Below are positions 43,728-52,556 of a DNA stretch of 64,000 nucleotides, one piece after another. The number at the start of each line of letters is the position of its first letter. Position 1 is the first letter of the stretch. Below the pieces are notes generated by a model. The model did not search any database, was not told where the DNA came from, and saw nothing but the letters and a program-made list of their open reading frames with translations. The translations under genes and the position numbers were made by a program. This DNA comes from Streptomyces sp. NBC_00154 (GTDB taxonomy: Bacteria; Actinomycetota; Actinomycetes; Streptomycetales; Streptomycetaceae), in assembly GCF_026342835.1 (NCBI RefSeq), contig NZ_JAPEMI010000003.1, positions 124,001 to 188,000 on the forward strand, read 5' to 3'.

Positions 43728-44573
43728 ATGAGCGGCACCAATCCCTTCCTGGATCCCGCACGGCAGGCGGAGCTGTACGGGCACGCCTCTCGGCTGGCCG
43801 GCCGGTCCAACGCCCTGATGCGGGCGAAGACCTCTGGGCGCCCCGTACCGGACACGATCGTCGGGCTGGTGCGCAACCACCACAAGCGACCGGACCGTCT
43901 CGGCCTGGCCCTGGACCTCGGCTGCGGTCGCGGCACGAGCAGCCTGACCCTCGCCCAGGAACTCGGGCCCCAGCGCGTCGTCGGCCTCGACGCCGCGCCG
44001 GCCCTCATCGAGCAGGCCCGCCAGCGCGCCCGGCGACTGCCCGGTCTCCCGGTGACCTTCCACCAGGGCGACTTCCACCGCCTTCCCGTGTCCGCCGGGT
44101 CGTGCGATGTCGTCGTCGCCGCGTTCTGCCTGTATCACTCGCCGCGCCCGCGGTCCGTGGTCGCGGAGATCAGCCGGGCGCTCGCTCCCGGCGGTCTGGC
44201 CGTGCTCGTCGCGAAGGGGCTCGACAGCTACCGGGAGATGGACCAGTTGGTCGCTGCCGCCGGCCTCGACCCGCGAGCGGAGCAGCACGAGAGCCTGTAT
44301 GTCTCGGCGCACAGCGGCAACCTCGCCGGCCTGGCCGCCGTGTCGCTCGACGTACTCGCCGTGGAGCACGAGGATCACAGTTTCACCTTCGACGGCCACG
44401 ACCACGCCGCCGAGTACCTGGCCACCAACCCGAAGTACGACCTCGCCCCCGGCCTGTACGGCAATGCGGGCGCGCTAGCGGCGACCCTGCACGAGTTCCT
44501 GCCGGACCGGTCCCTCACCACCAAGTCCCTCGTCACCTTCGTTGTGGCCCAGTCACGGGGAGGGCGGCAATGA
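43728..44573 (+). CDS. Class I SAM-dependent methyltransferase
   Basis: A 281-aa protein with the SAM-binding motif I ALDLGCGRGTSSLTLAQELG, acidic motif II VVGLDAAPALIEQAR, motif III CDVVVAAFCLYHSPRPRSVV and the post-III LAPGGLAVLVAKG. ATG 43728 lies 8 nt after GGGAGG. It ends in an ATGA overlap with the next gene. The acceptor (N, O or C) is not predictable. Confidence 0.9.
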   Translation: MSGTNPFLDPARQAELYGHASRLAGRSNALMRAKTSGRPVPDTIVGLVRNHHKRPDRLGLALDLGCGRGTSSLTLAQELGPQRVVGLDAAPALIEQARQRARRLPGLPVTFHQGDFHRLPVSAGSCDVVVAAFCLYHSPRPRSVVAEISRALAPGGLAVLVAKGLDSYREMDQLVAAAGLDPRAEQHESLYVSAHSGNLAGLAAVSLDVLAVEHEDHSFTFDGHDHAAEYLATNPKYDLAPGLYGNAGALAATLHEFLPDRSLTTKSLVTFVVAQSRGGRQ

Positions 44574-45309
44574 GGCTCCGCCATTTCACCAAGCGCTACG
44601 AGGCACCTGGCCTGGTGGCCTCGGCAGCCCGCCATCACGCCTGGCTCGCCGAGCACGCACGGCCGCTGCGGCTGCCGACGCTGACCGTGATCGGGCCGAC
44701 GAGCCTGACCTACGAGTGGATCGACGGACGCCCGGCCCAGACCGAGGACCTGCTGACCGTGGCCGCGCCGCCTGGGCCACCGACCTCCGACCGGCCTCTC
44801 TGAACACGCCACACCGTTTCCGGGACGGCATCACGCTCGGCGACTACACCGGTCCCCGGCAGACCGCCCTCCGAAGAAGACTGCAGCAGGGCTACCTGCC
44901 CGACCGGGTCGCCCTCCACGCGATGCTGACGCTGCTGGAGAAGACCGCCGAGGGGCCGACCGCCTTCTACAAGGACAGCAACCCCCGGAACTTCATCATC
45001 ACCGAGGCCGGCGACGTCTACACGGTCGACACCGACGACCTCACGCTGGCGCCGATGGGGTACGACCCGGCGAAGCTGATCGCGACGCTGGTCCTGACGT
45101 ACGGGCCTCTGCCGGCGCCAGCCATCGACTCCGCCCTGCGCGCCTACAACGAGGCCGCCGAACGCCACGACCCCCAGCTCGGCACCACAGATCGCGAGCG
45201 ACTCGACGACTTCCTCGCCCTGCACGCCGTCCTGACCGCCCCGTACGCCGGGCGCAACGGCTACCGCCACAGCTGGCCGTCCCGACCCAGTCCCCGAGGT
45301 TCCGCATGA
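44570..45309 (+). pseudogene. Phosphotransferase (APH/kinase-like), single-base frameshift
   Basis: The N-terminal frame MRLRHFTKRYEAPGLVASAA to EWIDGRPAQTEDLLTVA shifts at about 44765 to the -1 frame: RAAWATDLRPASLNTPHRFR, then TAFYKDSNPRNFIITEAGDV (degenerate Brenner motif KDSNPRNF) and YTVDTDDLTLAPMGYDPAKL (the metal-binding Asp region). One base is missing in a GC-rich run, either a mutation or a read error. It has ATGA overlaps at both ends, so it is an integral member of the operon. Confidence 0.75.
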
Positions 45310-45962
45310 TCACCACAGAACTCGTCTTCGTCCGCCACGGCGAGGCCCAGTGCAACCTCGACGGCCTGGTCGGCGGCCCGCGCACCTGCACCGGGCTAAG
45401 CAACCGCGGATACGCGCAGGTCGAACGGGTCACGCTCCGCCTCGCCGCCGAGCACCGCGACAAGCCGTTCGACACGCTGTACGCCGGACCGCGCATCCGC
45501 CTGCGCCAGACCGGAGAGATCGTCAGCCAGGCCCTCCGGATCCCCCTGTGCACGGACTACCGTCTCGACGGTCCGGTCCACGGCGCCGCCGACGGCCAGC
45601 CCTGGAGCGAGGTGAAGACCGCCGCCGAAGGCGGGCCGCACGCCCACCCGGACAGGCCCTGGGCGGCTGGATCCGACACCTGGAACGGCTATCTGGAACG
45701 GGCCAGCCGCTTCCTGCGGGAGCTCATCGACCAGCACCAGGGTGAGCGCGTCCTTTTCGCCGCGCACGGCGAGACCGTGATCGTGGCGCACACCCTGCTC
45801 CTGGGGATCCCGCTCGGCTCTGCGGCCGGATTCACGGTCTCTCACGGGTCCATCACCCGCTGGCAGCACCACCTCAATCGGCTCGGACAGAGACGGTGGA
45901 TGCTCGACCGGCACAACGACACCGAGCACCTGGCCGCCTTAGCGCAGGAGGCTGCCTCGTGA
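45306..45962 (+). CDS. Histidine phosphatase (phosphoglycerate-mutase-like)
   Basis: A 218-aa protein with the RHG motif LVFVRHGEAQCNL (nucleophilic His), the second-arginine region TLYAGPRIRLRQTGEIV, and the late acid/His pair in VLFAAHGETVIVAHTLLL. It removes a phosphate from a small metabolite. A TTA codon at 45939, near the 3' end, adds a bldA dependence. It has 4-bp overlaps with both flanking genes. Confidence 0.9.
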   Translation: MITTELVFVRHGEAQCNLDGLVGGPRTCTGLSNRGYAQVERVTLRLAAEHRDKPFDTLYAGPRIRLRQTGEIVSQALRIPLCTDYRLDGPVHGAADGQPWSEVKTAAEGGPHAHPDRPWAAGSDTWNGYLERASRFLRELIDQHQGERVLFAAHGETVIVAHTLLLGIPLGSAAGFTVSHGSITRWQHHLNRLGQRRWMLDRHNDTEHLAALAQEAAS

Positions 45963-46795
45963 TCACGATGTTCGATGATCCGCGCCTGAACCTGGCCCGA
46001 GGCGCGCTCGGAGCGGTTCAGATCGTGCAAGATCCGACGCTCCCGCCCCGTGTCCTGCGCCTGGTCAACGCCGAGGGCAACGAGTTCTTCGCCAAGCAGC
46101 ACAGCGAGCGCGACCGGTACACCCGCGAGCTGCACGCCTATCTTGCCTGGGGTTCCCACCTGATCGGCCATGTCCCGCGCGTAGTGGGTCGGCAGGACAG
46201 GACGTGCACCCTGCTGCTCACGGCAGTTCCCGGAGTACGGGTGGACACGGTCGAACCGGGGTCGCCCAAGGAGGAGCAGGCCCACTACGAGGCCGGGCGC
46301 GTGCTGGGCAAGCTCCACCAGGCCACCTCGGTGCCGCGTACCGGTGCCGTCGGCACGGAACTCGCCCAGCTGCTGCGCGACTGGATCGCCCGCGCGGACC
46401 GGGCCGCCCTCATCTCCACGGTCGAACGCGACCGCCTGGGCCACAACGCGGACGTCCTGGCGAGCACGCTCATGGACAGCGCGGTATGCCACCTCGACTA
46501 CCAGCCGCGGAACTGGCTCCTTGGGGACGCCTTCGGGCTCTGCGACTTCGAGCACATGCGCCGCGACGCCCGCATCCGCGACTTCGCCCGGCTCGAGTTC
46601 CGCCGCTGGCAGGCCGTCCCGAACCTCCGGACGGCGTTCTTCGCCGGATACGGACAGCCTCTGAACGACACCGAGCAGCGGCTGCTTGAGTCCTTCGGCG
46701 CGATCGAGGCCGTCACAGCCCTGGTCCGCGGGCACGACCAGGACGACGTCGCCCTCAGTACCCACGGCCGGACTGTTCTGGCCCGCCTCGCCTAA
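45959..46795 (+). CDS. APH-family phosphotransferase
   Basis: A 278-aa kinase-fold protein from GTG 45959 (VITMFDDPRLNLARGALGAV) overlapping the previous stop. NEFFAKQHSERDRYTRELHA has the ATP-site Lys and the helix Glu; SAVCHLDYQPRNWLLGDAFG is the Brenner-type loop HxDxxxxN; LCDFEHMRRDARIRDFARL carries the metal Asp (CDFE). This is the second such kinase in the cluster. It may phosphorylate a pathway sugar or act as self-resistance. Confidence 0.87.
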   Translation: MITMFDDPRLNLARGALGAVQIVQDPTLPPRVLRLVNAEGNEFFAKQHSERDRYTRELHAYLAWGSHLIGHVPRVVGRQDRTCTLLLTAVPGVRVDTVEPGSPKEEQAHYEAGRVLGKLHQATSVPRTGAVGTELAQLLRDWIARADRAALISTVERDRLGHNADVLASTLMDSAVCHLDYQPRNWLLGDAFGLCDFEHMRRDARIRDFARLEFRRWQAVPNLRTAFFAGYGQPLNDTEQRLLESFGAIEAVTALVRGHDQDDVALSTHGRTVLARLA

Positions 46796-46827
46796 GCCAC
46801 CCCTCCCCCGGATTCCTGGAGATCTCC

Positions 46828-47829
46828 GTGTCACAGCTCCCATCCCACCTGACCACCGCAGTCCCCCGCCGGGCTGTGGTGACCGGCGCCGCCGGCTTCA
46901 TCGGCTCCCACCTCGTGCACGCCCTCGTCCAGGCCGGTGCCGTCGTCGTCGGCGTTGACCTGCGTGACCCGGCCACCGACCCCACGGCCGCGGCGAACCT
47001 CGCCGTCCTGCGGGGGCTCCCGGGGTACATGCACGTCACCGCCGACCTCCTCAGCTGCGCGATCGAGCCGCTTCTCGTCGACGCGAACGCCGTCTTCCAC
47101 CTGGCTGGCATCCCTGGGGTGCGCCCCTCCTGGGGACCGAAGTTCAGCGAGTACGTCACTTCCAACGTCCTCGCGACCCACCGCGTCATGGACGCCGTCA
47201 CCCGTATGGGCGTTCCCCGGCTCGTGGTGGCCTCGTCCTCCAGCGTCTACGGCCCCACCGACGGCGGTGCGAGCGTGGAGACCGACCGGCCTCAGCCGGC
47301 ATCCCCGTACGCGGTCACGAAGCTCGCCGAGGAGCAGCTCTGCCTCGCGCACTCCGCCCAGGCCCACTGCCCCACCAGCGTCGTCGCCCTGCGGTACTTC
47401 ACCGTCTACGGCTCCCGGCAGCGCCCCGACATGTTCACGCACCGGGCGCTCACCGCCGCCCTGACCGGCCAACCGCTGCGGCTGTACGGGGACGGTCACC
47501 AGCGCCGGGACTTCACGTACGTCGACGACGCGGTGGCCGCCACCGTCGCCGCGGCCGCCATCCCGACGGCCAGCGGGGTGATCAACGTGGGGGGCGGTTC
47601 GAGCGCCTCCCTGCTCGAAGTGATCAACATCGCGAACAGTCTCGCGGGGCGCGAGATCCAGGTTCACCAGGAGAACCCGCGCAGCGGCGACGTCCTCACC
47701 ACTCGCGCCAATCCCGGCCGCGCCCACGAGGTTCTCGGCTGGCAGCCTCAGGTCGACCTCCACAACGGCATGCGGGCCCAGATGCAGGCGCTGGCCGCAG
47801 AGTCCGCCGCGTACGGCCGCGCGGCATAA
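46828..47829 (+). CDS. NAD-dependent nucleotide-sugar epimerase/dehydratase (extended SDR)
   Basis: A 333-aa protein. The Rossmann motif is VVTGAAGFIGSHLVHALVQA, the catalytic set is SSSSVYGPTDGG with YAVTKLAEEQL (YxxxK), and the family block LRYFTVYGSRQRPDMFTHRA is typical of UDP-glucuronate/UDP-galactose 4-epimerases. It would reshape the sugar moiety before or after activation. Its GTG start 46828 is 32 nt after the phosphotransferase stop, the widest gap in this part of the operon. Confidence 0.92.
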   Translation: MSQLPSHLTTAVPRRAVVTGAAGFIGSHLVHALVQAGAVVVGVDLRDPATDPTAAANLAVLRGLPGYMHVTADLLSCAIEPLLVDANAVFHLAGIPGVRPSWGPKFSEYVTSNVLATHRVMDAVTRMGVPRLVVASSSSVYGPTDGGASVETDRPQPASPYAVTKLAEEQLCLAHSAQAHCPTSVVALRYFTVYGSRQRPDMFTHRALTAALTGQPLRLYGDGHQRRDFTYVDDAVAATVAAAAIPTASGVINVGGGSSASLLEVINIANSLAGREIQVHQENPRSGDVLTTRANPGRAHEVLGWQPQVDLHNGMRAQMQALAAESAAYGRAA

Positions 47830-47853
47830 CCAGCAGGACCAGGAGGAGTTGCA

Positions 47854-48975
47854 GTGGAGAGTCCCGAGAGAGCGCGGCTAGACGCCTTCTTCCGGCAGAT
47901 CACGACACGCTTCCCCGCCGGCGCCAACGTCACCACTCTGATCATCACGCACCTGCTCTCCGAGCGGCCGTCGTTCCTCCGCGCGATGGCCGCGACGTCC
48001 ACGGTCGGTGCCGTCCTGCCTAAGCCCAGGTCCGTAGACGAGCCGACGTTGGAGGCGGTCCGCCGTGCCTTCACCGTCCATGACCTCAGCCGAGAGCTGT
48101 TCGCGGACTCGACCGGGGCGTTGGAGTACCTGGAAGACACGGCCGGCGGCCAGAACGTCGCCCTGGTAGACATCGGCGGCTACTTCGCGCCGTGCCTCGA
48201 CACCCTGGCAGAGAAGTTCTCCGGCCGCGTCCTCGGCGTCGTCGAGGACACCGAGAACGGACACCAGAGGTACGCGGCACTCGACCATCTGCCCTGTCCC
48301 GTCGTCTATGTGGCCCGCTCTCCGCTGAAGGACTGCGAGGACCACCTCGTGGGCCGGTCCATCGTCTTCTCGACCGACGCCCTCGTACGCGCTCGCGGCG
48401 ACATCCTGACCAGCCGAAACGCCTGCGTCATCGGGTTCGGCAAGGTCGGCCGGGCCATCGCTCAGACGTTGCGTGCCCAGGACCTGCGCGTCACCGTGCA
48501 CGACACCGATCCGGTGAGGAGAGTGCAGGCGCACTCCCAGGGCTTCCGTACGAGCACGTCGACGGCCGAGGCGCTCCGCGACGCGGAACTCGTCCTTTGC
48601 GCTACCGGCAACCTCGCCCTCCGCCAAGATGACTTCGCCGCCCTGCGCAACGGGGCGTACGTCGCCTCGGTGACGTCCTCGGAGGACGAACTCGAACTCA
48701 GCAGCCTCCGCGGGCTCTACCAGCGCACCCCGGTGGGCGAGCATCTGACGCGCTACGAGATCACCGGCCACTACTTCTACGTCCTCGCCGACGGCGGCGC
48801 CGTCAACTTCGTGCACGGCGCCGCCGTCGGCACGTACATCCATCTCGTCCAGGCCGAGATACTCGCCGCCACCGCGGCCCTCAGCGAGGGCTGCTTCCAG
48901 CCCGGCCTGCACGAAATGTCCGCACCCCATCGCCAGGCCATCGCCAGGATCTGGTTCGACTACTTCGACAGGTGA
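47854..48975 (+). CDS. S-adenosylhomocysteine-hydrolase-like NAD-binding protein
   Basis: A 373-aa protein. The middle has the adenosylhomocysteinase NAD domain: RNACVIGFGKVGRAIAQTLR (GxGxxG), LRVTVHDTDPVRRVQAHSQG, ELVLCATGNLALRQDDFAAL, and the C-terminal DGGAVNFVHG block. It is shorter than true SAHH (about 470 aa), and the N-terminal substrate domain is divergent. It may act on a 3'-oxidised nucleoside intermediate in the SAHH manner, or recycle SAH for the cluster's methyltransferases. GTG 47854 follows AGGAGG. Confidence 0.8.
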   Translation: MESPERARLDAFFRQITTRFPAGANVTTLIITHLLSERPSFLRAMAATSTVGAVLPKPRSVDEPTLEAVRRAFTVHDLSRELFADSTGALEYLEDTAGGQNVALVDIGGYFAPCLDTLAEKFSGRVLGVVEDTENGHQRYAALDHLPCPVVYVARSPLKDCEDHLVGRSIVFSTDALVRARGDILTSRNACVIGFGKVGRAIAQTLRAQDLRVTVHDTDPVRRVQAHSQGFRTSTSTAEALRDAELVLCATGNLALRQDDFAALRNGAYVASVTSSEDELELSSLRGLYQRTPVGEHLTRYEITGHYFYVLADGGAVNFVHGAAVGTYIHLVQAEILAATAALSEGCFQPGLHEMSAPHRQAIARIWFDYFDR

Positions 48976-48979
48976 TCCC

Positions 48980-49621
48980 ATGCCGCCGTCCCCCGACCAC
49001 ATCCGCGCCACCGTCGAGGCGTACCTCACCCGCTACCCGTCCGAGCGTGATGCCCTGGCTGTGCTCATCGACGCTCTCGCCGGCGAGGACGACCCGACCA
49101 GCCGCAGGACTTTTCCCACGCACGTGACCTGCAGCGCCATCGTGATCGACGGCAGCAGCCGGGTGCTCCACATCCAACACAACGCGACGGGCAAGTCCCT
49201 CGCGCCCGGCGGCCACAACGAGCCGGACGACCAGACCCTTGACGATGCCGCCCTGCGCGAACTGTTCGAGGAGACCGGCATACCCCGCGACGCCGTCGTC
49301 CCCCTCCCGGGATTCGAGACCGTGCCCCTGGACATCGACGTACACGACATCGCCGACAACCCCGCGAAAGGCGAGCCGGCGCACCAGCACGTGGACTTCC
49401 GCTGGGCCTTCCTCCTCCGGGCCCAACACGCGGTGACGCTCCAGACCGAAGAGGTCAGCGGCTTCGAGTGGCGGTCGTTCGAGGACTCTGCCTCGCCGAC
49501 CGTCCGCGCCAAGCTGGCCCTCCTCCCCCACCCCACTCATTCCTTGACGCTCGCCGACGGGAGTCCGCCATGGCCGCCACCACAGCAGCACCACCGAGCA
49601 CCGCATCCCGCCACCACATAG
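48980..49621 (+). CDS. Nudix hydrolase
   Basis: A 213-aa protein with the Nudix box region APGGHNEPDDQTLDDAALRE followed by LFEETGI. The segment upstream (VTCSAIVIDGSSRVLHIQHN) is the usual first strands. It probably hydrolyses a nucleoside-diphosphate-linked compound, for example to remove a side product of nucleotide-sugar formation. The C-terminal 50 residues are low-complexity Pro/His/Thr and overlap the start of the next gene by 52 nt. Confidence 0.87.
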   Translation: MPPSPDHIRATVEAYLTRYPSERDALAVLIDALAGEDDPTSRRTFPTHVTCSAIVIDGSSRVLHIQHNATGKSLAPGGHNEPDDQTLDDAALRELFEETGIPRDAVVPLPGFETVPLDIDVHDIADNPAKGEPAHQHVDFRWAFLLRAQHAVTLQTEEVSGFEWRSFEDSASPTVRAKLALLPHPTHSLTLADGSPPWPPPQQHHRAPHPATT

Positions 49622-50367
49622 CCGTCATCCCCTGCCGCTGGGGAGCCTCGCGGTTTCCGGGGAAGCCCCTGGCGCAGCTCGGGGGCAAGCCGCTGCTGTG
49701 GCACGTCCACCAGCGTTGCCTGGAGGCGAAGCACCTCGACGGCGTGGTCGTCGCCACCGATGACGAGCGCATCGAGGAGGCGTGCCGCGACCTGGGCATC
49801 GAGTGCGTGCGCACCGGAGAGCACCTCACGGGCACCGATCGAGTCGCGGAGTGCTCGGAGCGCCTGCCCGCCGACGGGTACATCAACGTCCAGGGCGACG
49901 AGCCGTTCATCTCGCCCGCCGCGATCGACGCCGTTTCCGAGGCTCTGGAGCAACTGGCGCACGGAACGCTCGCAGTGAACGCGTACACGGAGCTGGACGA
50001 CGTCGGTACCGTCCTGGACCACAACGTCGTCAAGGTCGTCGTCGATATCGAGCGCAACGCCCTGATGTTCTCCAGGCAGCCGATCCCCTACCCGCGCGGG
50101 GACCGGCCGAGTTACCTGCGCCAGCTCGGCCTCTACGGCTTCACCGGAACGGCGCTCAGCCTGTTCCGGCACCTCCCGCAGGGTCCGCTGGAGCGTACCG
50201 AAGGCGTGGAGATGATGCGCTTCGTTGAACACGGCCACGGCGTACGGATGCTCGGCGTCGTGGACGAAGGGATAGCGGTCGATACACCAGAGGACCTGGC
50301 GAGAGCCAGCATGCTCCTTCGTTCTAAGCCCTCTCCGATGAGGATCCAGGCCCCCGCAGCTCCGTGA
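49570..50367 (+). CDS. kdsB: KdsB-type CMP-sugar (3-deoxy-octulosonate-like) cytidylyltransferase
   Basis: A 265-aa protein. ATG 49570 is inside the 3' end of the Nudix gene. Signature blocks of CMP-Kdo synthetases are present: IPCRWGASRFPGKPLAQLGG, VVVATDDERIEEACRDLGIE, TDRVAECSERLPADGYINVQ, then GDEPFISPAAIDAV and IAVDTPEDL near the end. It activates a sugar acid, or a phosphonate in some relatives, with CTP. Kdo itself is not expected in a Gram-positive organism, so the substrate is presumably a pathway-specific sugar acid. Confidence 0.9.
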   Translation: MAATTAAPPSTASRHHIAVIPCRWGASRFPGKPLAQLGGKPLLWHVHQRCLEAKHLDGVVVATDDERIEEACRDLGIECVRTGEHLTGTDRVAECSERLPADGYINVQGDEPFISPAAIDAVSEALEQLAHGTLAVNAYTELDDVGTVLDHNVVKVVVDIERNALMFSRQPIPYPRGDRPSYLRQLGLYGFTGTALSLFRHLPQGPLERTEGVEMMRFVEHGHGVRMLGVVDEGIAVDTPEDLARASMLLRSKPSPMRIQAPAAP

Positions 50368-50633
50368 AACCGATCGCGGGAACGGCGTCGCCGCGACGGG
50401 CCCGGGGCCCGAAAACCCAAGCGTCACAGGCGTATCGAACCTCGGCGTGTCGGCCACTGGTGGATGGAAGGGCGTCCGGGCCGAACAAGGATCCATGGGC
50501 CCTACATGCGACGCCGAGCCCGCCATCTCGGGGTTCCGGCATCGTCTCAAACACGTGTGTTCGATATCGGGGTCCACGTCGTTGGCCTCGGTGTCGTCAC
50601 GCAAGGCACGCAGATCAGCAAGGGAGGACGCAG

Positions 50634-52523
50634 TTGAGCACAGCGGGCACACGCGAGTTCAAGCAGCACGGCACGGTTCCGCCTCCGCCGCCGGCAGAGA
50701 TCCAGTACACGGGGGAATACTCCGTCAACCCCCTCGGTGAAGCCTCCTTCCGCAAGCTCTGCGCGCAGGTACCGAAGGTGCTGCACCGCATCATCGTGAT
50801 GTCGTGGCGTATCGACCGACGGGCGGTGCTGTTCCTGTTGGCCTCTCCCGTAGTCACCGGTGCTGCGGCGGCGGTGCTGCTGGCGGCGACCGCACGCGCG
50901 ATGCGCCCGCTCTTCGGTACGGGGACCGTCGCGGACCGGTTGCACGAGGCCCTGCCGGCTCTGGTCGTCCTCGGCGTCGCTGCCGCGGTGACCCGCGTGG
51001 CGGCCACCGTGGTCACGTACGCTGAGCGCCGCATCACGCCCCGGCTCACCACCGAGACGGACACCGCCCTGGTGGCGGCGGTGTGCCGGGTCGAGGCGTC
51101 GGCCTACGCGGTCGACGGCTTCTCCGACCGGCAGGAGGCCGCGGAGATGGGCGTGATTCGCACCCATGTGATGGTCGCCGATGCCCAGCGGTTCCTCTCG
51201 GCGCTTGTCAGGATGGTCACGGCCGCGGGAGCGCTCAGCGTGCTCAACCCGCTGATGCTGCCACTGCTCTTGCTCGCCGTGCTCCCGGCCGGCGTCGGCG
51301 CGGTGCTCACCGCGCGCGTCGACTACGAGATCCACTACGCGAACATCGCGGACCGCAACGTCCGTGGCATGATGCGCTGGTGGTCCACGTCGCCCAAGTA
51401 CGGCGACGAAGTGCGCGCGAACTCGATGACGGACTACCTGCTGTTCTGGTACCGCTCCCTGTCCGACCGGTGCGACCGACGGACCCTGGCCGCGGCTCCG
51501 CGCACGCTACGGATCCAGCTGCTCTCCTCCCTGGTCGCCGGCATCTTCCTCGTCGCGACCTGGGGAGGACTCGCCTGGCTCGCCGCCACCGGCCGTATCG
51601 CGCTCGCGCTCGCCGCGACGGCCGTCGTCGCCGTACAGACCACCCTCGCCGCCCTCTCCCAGGTGATCATCAACGGCGCCGCCCTGTTCCACACCAGCCT
51701 CTACCTGTCCGACATGCAGGCATTCCTGGACGACGCCGAAGCCCGGGCCCCCAAGCGCGGGAACCTCGGGGCCACGCCCGCGGAGGAGATCTGCCTCGAG
51801 GAGGCCGTCTACCAGTACCCGGGGAAGGACGCGCCGGCCGTCGACGGCGTCTCCCTCACCCTGCGCCGCGGTGAGATTCTGGCGATCGTCGGCGTCAACG
51901 GCTCCGGCAAGTCGACCCTCAGCCGCCTCATCACCGGGATCTACCTCGCTGACAAGGGCCGCGTCACCTGGAACGGCAGCGACCTCGCCGAGACCGACCC
52001 GGCCACCGTCTGGCAGCAGACCGGCCTGGTCCCCCAGATCTTCGCCCAATGGCCCCTGCGCGTCCGCGAGAACGTGACCCTCGGACAGCCCCGCACCCAC
52101 GACGACAGCCCCGTGTGGGACGCCGTCGACGCCGTCGGCATGCGCGAGGCCGTCGAGGACCTCCCCGCCGGCCTCGACAGCCTCCTCGCCCGCGAGATCT
52201 TCGGCGGCGCGGAACTGTCCGGCGGACAGTGGCAGCGCCTCGCCTGCTCACGAGCCCTGTACCGCCGCCCGTCCCTGCTGATCCTGGACGAGCCCACCTC
52301 CCAGATGGACCCTCGCGGCGAGCATCAGATCTTCGAACAGATCAAGTCCATCGCCGCCGACCGCATCACCATCGTGGTCACCCACCGCCTGGAGAACACC
52401 AAGATCGCCGACCACATCATCGTGATGGAGCACGGCCGGATCACCGAACAGGGCCGCTACGACGACCTCGTCCACGCCGGCGGAACCTTCGCCGAGCTCT
52501 TGGAACTCTCCCAGGACCGCTGA
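50634..52523 (+). CDS. ABC exporter, fused permease-ATPase
   Basis: A 629-aa protein. TTG 50634 was chosen because AGGGAGGA lies 5 nt upstream; the longer frame from 50364 is non-coding in character. The permease half has about six hydrophobic segments (AVLFLLASPVVTGAAAAVLL; LMLPLLLLAVLPAGVGAVLT; ALALAATAVVAVQTTLAALS). The ATPase half has Walker A VGVNGSGKSTLSR, signature LSGGQWQRLACSRAL, Walker B LLILDEPTS and the H-loop VTHRLENT. It likely exports the cluster product. The 266-bp gap before it (50368-50633) holds no gene and may carry a promoter. Confidence 0.9.
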   Translation: MSTAGTREFKQHGTVPPPPPAEIQYTGEYSVNPLGEASFRKLCAQVPKVLHRIIVMSWRIDRRAVLFLLASPVVTGAAAAVLLAATARAMRPLFGTGTVADRLHEALPALVVLGVAAAVTRVAATVVTYAERRITPRLTTETDTALVAAVCRVEASAYAVDGFSDRQEAAEMGVIRTHVMVADAQRFLSALVRMVTAAGALSVLNPLMLPLLLLAVLPAGVGAVLTARVDYEIHYANIADRNVRGMMRWWSTSPKYGDEVRANSMTDYLLFWYRSLSDRCDRRTLAAAPRTLRIQLLSSLVAGIFLVATWGGLAWLAATGRIALALAATAVVAVQTTLAALSQVIINGAALFHTSLYLSDMQAFLDDAEARAPKRGNLGATPAEEICLEEAVYQYPGKDAPAVDGVSLTLRRGEILAIVGVNGSGKSTLSRLITGIYLADKGRVTWNGSDLAETDPATVWQQTGLVPQIFAQWPLRVRENVTLGQPRTHDDSPVWDAVDAVGMREAVEDLPAGLDSLLAREIFGGAELSGGQWQRLACSRALYRRPSLLILDEPTSQMDPRGEHQIFEQIKSIAADRITIVVTHRLENTKIADHIIVMEHGRITEQGRYDDLVHAGGTFAELLELSQDR

Positions 52524-52556
52524 CCACCCCTCCCGCCCCCGACCGAGGAGCTGCTC

